Below, piece after piece: positions 23,256 through 28,211 of a DNA stretch of 28,211 nucleotides (positions are counted from its first letter, which is position 1; every line of letters starts with the position of its first letter). This DNA comes from CAVRJC01 sp964505725. Lineage in GTDB: Bacteria > Actinomycetota > Acidimicrobiia > IMCC26256 > DASPTH01. The notes under the pieces were generated by a model. The model was not told the DNA's origin and ran no database searches. It saw nothing but the letters and a program-made list of their open reading frames with translations. The DNA lies in assembly GCA_964505725.1 (NCBI GenBank), contig CAZDJK010000017.1, positions 1 to 28,211 on the forward strand, in the 5' to 3' direction. Made by a program: the position numbers and the translations under genes.

Positions 23256-24428
23256 GTGCTGGATCTGGACCAGCTCTTGCGGTTCGCGGTCGAACAAGGC
23301 GCGTCCGACGCGCACGTGAAGGTGGGCTCCCGACCGCGCCTACGCGTCGACGGCCGGCTGCGGGAGGCCCCGTTCGACACCGTCGAGCCCCAGGACACCG
23401 AGCAGGCGGTGCGGGCGATGGCACCCGCGCTCCGCATGCACGACCTCGAGACCATGGGCGAGGCCGACTTCATGTACGGGATCGCCGGCTTGGGACGATT
23501 CCGAGTGAGTGCGTTCCGTCAGCGCGGCTGGGTCGGTCTCGTGCTCCGGCGCGTGCTGCCCGGGATCCCCGGCTTCGAGGCGCTGACCCTCCCGCCGACG
23601 GTGCGCACGCTCACCGAGCACACGCAGGGCGTCGTGCTCGTCGCCGGCCTCGCGGGCTCGGGCAAGACGGCGACGCTCGCCGCGATGGTCGATCACGTCA
23701 ACACCACCCGCGAGTGCCACATCGTGACCGTCGAGGATCCGATCGAGGTGCTCCACCCCGACAAGCGCTCCCTCGTGGACCAGCGCGAGGTCGGAACGGA
23801 CACCTCGACCGGTCACTCCGCGCTGCTCCACGCGCTCCGACAGGACCCCGACGTGCTCATGCTGAGCGAGCTGCGCGACGGGGATACCGCGTGGGCCGCG
23901 CTGCAGGCGGCCGAGGCCGGCCACCTGGTGTTCAGCAGCTTGCCGACCACCAGCGTCGTCGACACCGTCGAGCGGTTCGTCGAGATGTTCGAGCCGCACC
24001 GCCAGGCGGTGGCCCGCACGATGCTCGCCTCGGCCCTGCGCGGCATCGTCGCCCAGCGCCTGCTCCCACGTGCGCGCGGCCGGGGCCGCGTGCCCGCGGT
24101 CGAGATCCTCGTCGCCAACAGCCGCGTGACCGAGCGCATCGCCGACCCGGGGCTCGTGCACGAGCTCACGCGCGAGATGGCGCAGGGCGACCTGTACGGC
24201 ATGCAGACGTTCGACCAGAGCCTGGTGCAGCTCTACCGGAGCGGCCTCATCGGCCGTGACGACGCGGTCGCGCACGCCGCCGAGTCGTCGGAGCTTCGCT
24301 ACGAGCTGGATCGTTCCGACTTGGACCGGGATCCGCAGGTGCCGCCGGAAGGCGCGCGTCACGAGCCGGGTGGACCGCTTCCAAAGCGCGTGCCTGCGGT
24401 CGGGGTCCCGATCAACCCGTTGCGGTAG
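23256..24428 (+). CDS. PilT/GspE-type secretion ATPase (PilT-like)
   Basis: 390 residues from GTG 23256, with GGAGGAG 7 bases upstream; the frame is open further upstream but only as shadow. The start MLDLDQLLRFAVEQGASDAH and the following PRLRVDGRL are typical of PilT. Walker A is GLAGSGKT at 131-138. The Asp box is IVTVEDPIEVLH. Walker B with its glutamate is DVLMLSELRD at 199-208, and the His box begins AEAGHLVFSS. GMQTFDQSLVQLYRSGLI is the normal C-terminal region. PilT powers type IV pilus retraction. The canonical LHTT sequence reads LPTT, losing one conserved histidine. A Pro-rich tail follows the core. No other pilus genes are in the window, so its partner machine is unknown. It diverges from the Rv3909-like gene. 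Confidence 0.9.
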   Translation: MLDLDQLLRFAVEQGASDAHVKVGSRPRLRVDGRLREAPFDTVEPQDTEQAVRAMAPALRMHDLETMGEADFMYGIAGLGRFRVSAFRQRGWVGLVLRRVLPGIPGFEALTLPPTVRTLTEHTQGVVLVAGLAGSGKTATLAAMVDHVNTTRECHIVTVEDPIEVLHPDKRSLVDQREVGTDTSTGHSALLHALRQDPDVLMLSELRDGDTAWAALQAAEAGHLVFSSLPTTSVVDTVERFVEMFEPHRQAVARTMLASALRGIVAQRLLPRARGRGRVPAVEILVANSRVTERIADPGLVHELTREMAQGDLYGMQTFDQSLVQLYRSGLIGRDDAVAHAAESSELRYELDRSDLDRDPQVPPEGARHEPGGPLPKRVPAVGVPINPLR

Positions 24429-24430
24429 CG

Positions 24431-24447
24431 CGCGCGTCAGCCGCGCG
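24431..24447. terminator. Weak hairpin between convergent genes
   Basis: CGCGCG (24431-24436), loop TCAGC, CGCGCG (24442-24447). It lies right after the pilT-like stop and covers the stop of the convergent DUF3499-like gene. The stem is short, and such sequences are common in GC-rich DNA. Confidence 0.3.
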
Positions 24448-24898
24448 GCGTGAGCGCCCGCGCGGCGGTGAAGGCACGCCGGAGCAGTGGCGTACGCGCC
24501 GACAGCAGGTGCTCCAGCTCCGCGTCGCGCGTGTCGTCGCCGAGTGAACCGGCCGACGCCGCGGGGGCGTCGGCGTAGGGCGCGACCTCGGCGAACGGCA
24601 GCGGTGCGGTAGCTGGGGCTGCGTCCGGGTGCCCGCGCGTCGGGCGCGGCGTCCGGGAAGTGGGTGCGACGGCCGGCGCCGGGCGGTCGACCCACAGCTT
24701 CGGGGCGCGGGCGCGCCGGTCGCGCAGGGTCCAGCCGCGGATCGGGGTGAGCGAGTCGGCGTGGGACGCGCAGAGCATGCCGGCTCCGATGGTGCGGCCG
24801 TCGAGCGGATCGAGCCAGACGAGCGCGGCCGTGGCGTCGAAGCCGAACACCGCGACGGCCGGCCCGTCGCAGCCGATCCGCGAGCACGACGCCGTCAT
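24437..24898 (-). CDS. DUF3499-like actinobacterial protein
   Basis: 153 residues from ATG 24898; ATG 24922 in the same frame would add eight. The first 60 residues match the DUF3499 pattern as I know it: CSRIGCDGPAVAVFGFDATA with two spaced cysteines near the start, a tryptophan/proline block (LVWLDPLDGRT), then MLCASHADSLTPIRGWTLRD with a Cys and His that resemble a small zinc site. The remainder is Pro/Ala-rich and probably disordered, ending in an amphipathic helix (LLSARTPLLRRAFTAARALT). DUF3499 is restricted to actinobacteria and has no established function. The gene is convergent with pilT and divergent from the CCA-adding gene. Confidence 0.8.
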   Translation of the reverse strand: MTASCSRIGCDGPAVAVFGFDATAALVWLDPLDGRTIGAGMLCASHADSLTPIRGWTLRDRRARAPKLWVDRPAPAVAPTSRTPRPTRGHPDAAPATAPLPFAEVAPYADAPAASAGSLGDDTRDAELEHLLSARTPLLRRAFTAARALTPRG

Positions 24899-25004
24899 GC
24901 GCCGACGGTAGCGGAGGGTCATCCCCGATCCGGGGACGGGTGCGCGGCTCCGAGCGTGCGGAACGAATGCGTGCGGCGCGGGCCCGACGGGCGAGAATGG
25001 TCGC

Positions 25005-26405
25005 GTGACCCACGTTCCCGAGCGGCTGCGTTCCCTGCTCGACCCGGCGTCGCCGGTGCTCGAGGTCGCGCGCCTGCTCGCCGGGGCCGGCCACGAGTGC
25101 TACCTCGTCGGGGGCAGCGTCCGGGACGGGTTCCTCGACCGGGCCGCCGGCGACTCCGACCTCGCCACCGACGCGCGGCCCGAGACCGTGGAGCGGATCG
25201 TCCGGCCGTGGGCCGACCACGTGTGGCTCCAGGGCAAGCGGTTCGGCACCATCGGCTGCGTGCGCGACGGCATGCGCATGGAGATCACGACGTTCCGCGC
25301 CGAGGTCTACCGCGCCGAGAGCCGCAAACCCGAGGTCGCCTACGCCGACGACGTCGAGACCGATCTCTCGCGGCGCGACTTCACCGTGAACGCGATGGCG
25401 ATCCGGCTCCCGGAGCCGGTGCTGGTCGACCCGTTCTCGGGCGCGGCCGACCTCGCGGCGCGGCGGCTGCGCACGCCGCTCGCGCCGGAGGTGTCGTTCC
25501 TCGACGATCCGCTGCGGATGCTCCGCGCCGCGCGCTTCGTCGCCGCGTTCGACCTCGTTCCCGACGCCGAGCTCGTCGCGGCGGTGGCGCAGCTTCGGCA
25601 GCGGCTCGAGATCGTCAGCGCCGAGCGCATCCGCGACGAGCTCTCGAAGCTCCTCCTCGTCGACGACCCGAGCGCGGGCTTGTGGTTCCTGGTGGAGACC
25701 CGTCTCGCCGACGAATTCCTGCCCGAGCTGAGCGCGATGCGGCTCGAGCAGGACCCGGTGCACACGCACAAGGACGTGCTCGCCCACACCATCGCGGTCG
25801 TGAAGAACACGCGACCGCAGCTCGTGGTGCGGCTCGCCGCGCTGTTCCACGACGTCGGCAAGCCGAAGACGCGGTCGTTCGCGGGCGGGGGCGTGAGCTT
25901 CCACCACCACGAGGTGGTCGGCGCGCGCATGACCGAGGAGCGCCTGCGCGCGCTGCGCTACCCGAACGATGTGGTCGACGCGGTCGTGAAGCTCGTGTAC
26001 CTGCACCTGCGGATCCACACCTACGCGATGGGCTGGACCGACAAGGCGGTGCGCCGCTACGTGCGCGACGCCGGCGACCTGCTCGACGAGCTCAATCACC
26101 TGCAGCGCTGCGACTGCACCACGCGCAACCAGGCGCGGGCCCGCGCGCTCGCCCTGCGGATGGACGAGCTCGAGTCGCGCATCGACGCGCTGCGCGAGCA
26201 GGAGGAGCTCGACGCCATCCGCCCGCCGCTCGACGGCCGTCAGGTGATGGCCTTCCTGGGCGTGCCGCCGGGCCGCGTCGTCGGCGAGGCGCTCGACTTC
26301 CTGCTCGAGCTGCGCCTGGACGAGGGCCCGATCGCCGAGCCCGACGCGTACGCGCGCCTCGCCGCGTGGGCACGGGAACGCGGCATCGACCCCGCCGGCG
26401 CCTGA
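25005..26405 (+). CDS. pcnA: CCA tRNA nucleotidyltransferase / PcnA-type with HD domain
   Basis: 466 residues from GTG 25005. It is a class II nucleotidyltransferase that adds or repairs the tRNA 3' CCA end. Catalytic motif A is LVGGSVRDGFLDR with the DSD carboxylates near residues 50-52. Motif B is RRDFTVNAMAIRL; then come DPFSGAADLAARRLRTPL and DDPLRMLRAARFVAAF. The HD domain is near residue 280: LAALFHDVGKPKT and FHHHEVVGARM. The C-terminus is family-like (LDGRQVMAFLGVPPGRVVGE). Mycobacterial Rv3907c, annotated pcnA, is the positional counterpart near murJ. Poly(A) polymerase is the alternative activity; CCA addition is more likely in actinobacteria. Only about 80 bases separate it from the divergent DUF3499-like gene. 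Confidence 0.95.
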   Translation: MTHVPERLRSLLDPASPVLEVARLLAGAGHECYLVGGSVRDGFLDRAAGDSDLATDARPETVERIVRPWADHVWLQGKRFGTIGCVRDGMRMEITTFRAEVYRAESRKPEVAYADDVETDLSRRDFTVNAMAIRLPEPVLVDPFSGAADLAARRLRTPLAPEVSFLDDPLRMLRAARFVAAFDLVPDAELVAAVAQLRQRLEIVSAERIRDELSKLLLVDDPSAGLWFLVETRLADEFLPELSAMRLEQDPVHTHKDVLAHTIAVVKNTRPQLVVRLAALFHDVGKPKTRSFAGGGVSFHHHEVVGARMTEERLRALRYPNDVVDAVVKLVYLHLRIHTYAMGWTDKAVRRYVRDAGDLLDELNHLQRCDCTTRNQARARALALRMDELESRIDALREQEELDAIRPPLDGRQVMAFLGVPPGRVVGEALDFLLELRLDEGPIAEPDAYARLAAWARERGIDPAGA

Positions 26406-26437
26406 CCGAGCGCCTGCTCTGCAGGCAGGGGGTCAGG
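26401..26437. terminator. Bidirectional terminator between pcnA and methyltransferase
   Basis: Two nested inverted repeats: outer CCTGACC (26401-26407) with GGTCAGG (26431-26437), and inner GCCTGC (26412-26417) with GCAGGC (26421-26426) around a TCT loop. Both stop codons lie in the outer arms. The two genes converge with 27 bases between them. Confidence 0.75.
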
Positions 26438-27044
26438 AGCCTTCCTTGCGGGCGCGCCAGACGATGGTCGTCGGGAGCGCACCGCTTGCCGGCTCGGGAC
26501 GCGGCTCGAGGATGGTGTCGACGCGGAAGCCGGCGCGCGTCAGCTCGGTGAACACCTCCGACACCGTCCGCGCGTACACCGACGTGGCCTGCCCGCCGCG
26601 GTCGACGGTGACCGGGCCGGGGTCGAAGTAGGAGCGCGCCGCACCGCCGGGCGCGACCAGCGCGAACGGGTGGTCGTGCGAGAAGACGAACGGTGAGTTC
26701 GGCCGGAGCACCCGCTGGACCTGCCGGAACAGGCGCGCGACGTCGGCGACCTCGCCCACCGCGGCCGCGCTGAACGCGACGTCGATGGAGTCGGCCCGGA
26801 GGAACGCGAGGTCGGCGAGGTCGCTCACCTTCCAGTCGACGCGCACCTCTTCGTCCTCGGCACGCACGCGGGCGGCCGCGAGGACCGACGCCGACCCGTC
26901 GACCGCGATCACGACCGCGCCGTGCTTGGCGAAGGTGATCGCCGCCTGCCCGTTGCCGCAACCGAGGTCGAGGACGCGCTTGCCGGAGACGTCGCCGACC
27001 AGGCGGAGATCGGGGTCGAGCGGTGCGTTGCCGATGAAGGTCAT
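26433..27044 (-). CDS. Class I SAM-dependent methyltransferase
   Basis: 203 residues. Motif I is VLDLGCGNGQAAITFAKHGA, followed by the acidic VIAVDGSASVLAAARVRA at the end of strand 2 and VDWKVSDLADLAFLRADSID. FVFSHDHPFALVAPGG and RTVSEVFTELTRAGFRVDTI resemble the substrate-side part of small-molecule methyltransferases of the Methyltransf_11/25 type. The substrate cannot be read from sequence. The gene begins 4 bases after ino1 ends, so it is almost certainly co-transcribed. That makes an inositol- or phospholipid-related substrate possible, but this is a guess. The ATG lies at 27044. Confidence 0.88.
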   Translation of the reverse strand: MTFIGNAPLDPDLRLVGDVSGKRVLDLGCGNGQAAITFAKHGAVVIAVDGSASVLAAARVRAEDEEVRVDWKVSDLADLAFLRADSIDVAFSAAAVGEVADVARLFRQVQRVLRPNSPFVFSHDHPFALVAPGGAARSYFDPGPVTVDRGGQATSVYARTVSEVFTELTRAGFRVDTILEPRPEPASGALPTTIVWRARKEGS

Positions 27045-27048
27045 CGGA

Positions 27049-28131
27049 TCAGTCGCCGCGGATGAACGCCTCGACCATGTCGCGCGCGTCCTCGTCGTGG
27101 TACTGCACTGCGGGCGACTTCATGAAGTAGGCCGAGGGACCGGCAAGGGGCCCGCCGATGCCGCGGTCGAGCGCGAGCTTGCAGCAGCGCACCGCGTCGA
27201 TGATCACACCGGCCGAGTTCGGCGAGTCCCACACCTCGAGCTTGAGCTCGACGTTCAGCGGCACGTTGCCGAAGTTGCGGCCCTCGAGCCGGATGTACGC
27301 CCACTTGCGGTCCTCGAGCCACGGCACGTGGTCGGAGGGGCCGATGTGCACCGACTCCGACTCGATGCCCTGCTCGATCTGGCTGGTGACCGACTGCGTC
27401 TTCGAGATCTTCTTCGACTCGAGGCGTGAGCGCTCCAACATGTTCTTGAAGTCCATGTTGCCGCCGAAGTTGAGCTGGTACGTGCGGTCGATGGCCATCC
27501 CCCGGTCCTCCATGAGGCGGGCGAGGATGCGGTGCGTGATGGTCGCCCCGACCTGGCTCTTGATGTCGTCGCCGACGATGGGGAGACCGGCGTCGGTGAA
27601 CCGCTGCGCCCACTCGGGGTCGCTCGCGATGAACACGGGGATCGCGTTGACGAAGCCGCAGCCGGCATCGAGGCACGCGGCGGCGTAGAAGCGCTGCGCC
27701 TCCTCGGAGCCCACGGGCAGGTAGCTCACGAGCACGTCGGCGCGCGTGTCGTGCAGGACCTGCGCCACGTCGACCGCGTCGGCGGGCGACTCCTCGATCG
27801 TGTCGCGGTAGTACTTGCCGAGCCCGTCGAAGGTGGGCGCGCGCTGCACCTCCACGCCGAGGTCGCCGACGTTGGCGAAGCGGATGGTGTTGTTCTGCCC
27901 CGCGTGGATCGCCTTGCCGAGGTCGACGCCGACCTTGGCCGCGTCGACGTCGAACGCGGCGACGAACTCGACGTCGCCGACGTGGTAGCCGCCGAGCTCG
28001 ACGTGCATGAGGCCGGGCACCTGGTCGTCGACGGCGGCGTCGCGGTAGTACTCGACGCCCTGGACCAGGCTGCTCGCGCAGTTGCCGACTCCTGCGATGG
28101 CGACACGGATCTTCTGACGGGCACCGCTCAT
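27049..28131 (-). CDS. ino1: myo-Inositol-1-phosphate synthase
   Basis: 360 residues. It converts glucose-6-phosphate to inositol-1-phosphate with NAD as cofactor, feeding phosphatidylinositol and, in many actinobacteria, mycothiol. The Rossmann site is VAIAGVGNCASSLVQGVEYY. Other landmarks are AFDVDAAKVGVDLGKAIHAG, VSYLPVGSEEAQRFYAAACL, VNAIPVFIASDPEWAQRFTD and DDIKSQVGATITHRILARLM. LNFGGNMDFKNMLERSRLES and WDSPNSAGVIIDAVRCCKLA are the catalytic and core regions of the short prokaryotic type (Rv0046c class). The ATG at 28131 has AAGGAG about 7 bases upstream. The start overlaps a possible upstream stop in ATGA. Confidence 0.96.
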   Translation of the reverse strand: MSGARQKIRVAIAGVGNCASSLVQGVEYYRDAAVDDQVPGLMHVELGGYHVGDVEFVAAFDVDAAKVGVDLGKAIHAGQNNTIRFANVGDLGVEVQRAPTFDGLGKYYRDTIEESPADAVDVAQVLHDTRADVLVSYLPVGSEEAQRFYAAACLDAGCGFVNAIPVFIASDPEWAQRFTDAGLPIVGDDIKSQVGATITHRILARLMEDRGMAIDRTYQLNFGGNMDFKNMLERSRLESKKISKTQSVTSQIEQGIESESVHIGPSDHVPWLEDRKWAYIRLEGRNFGNVPLNVELKLEVWDSPNSAGVIIDAVRCCKLALDRGIGGPLAGPSAYFMKSPAVQYHDEDARDMVEAFIRGD

Positions 28132-28211
28132 GCGGTCGCTCCTTCCGGTTCGGGCGCGGTCGATTCGGAGGTGGGGCCCCCGCCGTCCGGCGCCTGGTCT
28201 TCGCTTGCGAT
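28128..28211 (-). CDS. Possible C-terminal tail of an upstream gene
   Basis: The minus-strand frame is open from the window edge for 27 codons (IASEDQAPDGGGPTSESTAP then EPEGATA) and ends in a TGA overlapping the ino1 ATG (ATGA). The sequence is polar and disordered, as protein tails often are. In mycobacteria a PadR-family regulator lies directly upstream of ino1, so this could be its end. That is positional inference, and the stretch is short enough to be chance. Confidence 0.4.
   Translation of the reverse strand: MASEDQAPDGGGPTSESTAPEPEGATA

Noticed and set aside
23340..26099. A 919-codon open frame on the minus strand across the pilT-like, DUF3499-like and pcnA genes
   Set aside because: Codon-phase shadow of GC-rich genes: His/Arg/Glu/Leu-heavy translation, no recognisable domain, and full overlap with well-supported genes.

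Overview
The window is a high-GC bacterial chromosome segment centred on the replication origin region. Gene content and order point to an actinomycetote. gyrA-gyrB-DUF721-recF-dnaN-dnaA lie on the minus strand and rpmH-rnpA-yidD-yidC-jag-rsmG-parA-parB on the plus strand. Next comes the cwlM-trxA-trxB-sigM-kinase-murJ block known from mycobacteria, then a DUF3499-type gene, a CCA-adding/PcnA-type gene and a mycobacterial-type ino1. The long alanine/proline/glutamate-rich tails, the separate kinase and MurJ genes and a lone PilT-type ATPase suggest a deep actinobacterial lineage such as Acidimicrobiia. That placement is inference.

Layout. 1-6378 (minus): start of gyrA, then gyrB, a DciA-like DUF721 gene, recF, dnaN and dnaA. 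DnaA-box-like 9-mers lie in the dnaA-dnaN gap (4763-4974, the likely oriC) and again in the dnaA leader (6394-6425). 6379-6736: divergent promoter region. 6737-10337 (plus): rpmH, rnpA (no ATG/GTG/TTG start, probably CTG), yidD, yidC, jag/khpB and rsmG, tightly packed. 10345-10400: two parS-like sites exactly 40 bp apart, then parA and parB. 12890-12917: strong hairpin between convergent parB and cwlM. 12910-23103 (minus): a colinear 10-kb cell-envelope and redox array. In transcription order it is a large secreted/membrane protein (Rv3909-like), murJ, degV, a membrane Ser/Thr kinase with an outer discoidin-like domain, a sigM-like ECF sigma factor, its membrane partner, a small two-TM protein, trxB, trxA and cwlM. 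23256-26405: pilT-like ATPase (plus), DUF3499-like (minus) and CCA-adding/PcnA-type enzyme (plus). 26433-28211 (minus): methyltransferase, ino1 and the possible tail of an upstream gene.

Function. The left half is replication initiation, topology and chromosome partition plus the conserved RNA-processing and membrane-insertion cluster. The right half is built around peptidoglycan export and its control: the lipid II flippase MurJ, a CwlM-like protein that has lost the amidase zinc histidines, a transmembrane kinase that looks catalytically intact, and a sigma/anti-sigma pair beside the thioredoxin system. In mycobacteria the kinase-like and outer domains are fused to MurJ; here they are encoded two genes away. 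I found no mobile element, CRISPR array, tRNA or rRNA. Most of the window is core genome; the unusual points are in the details listed under findings.
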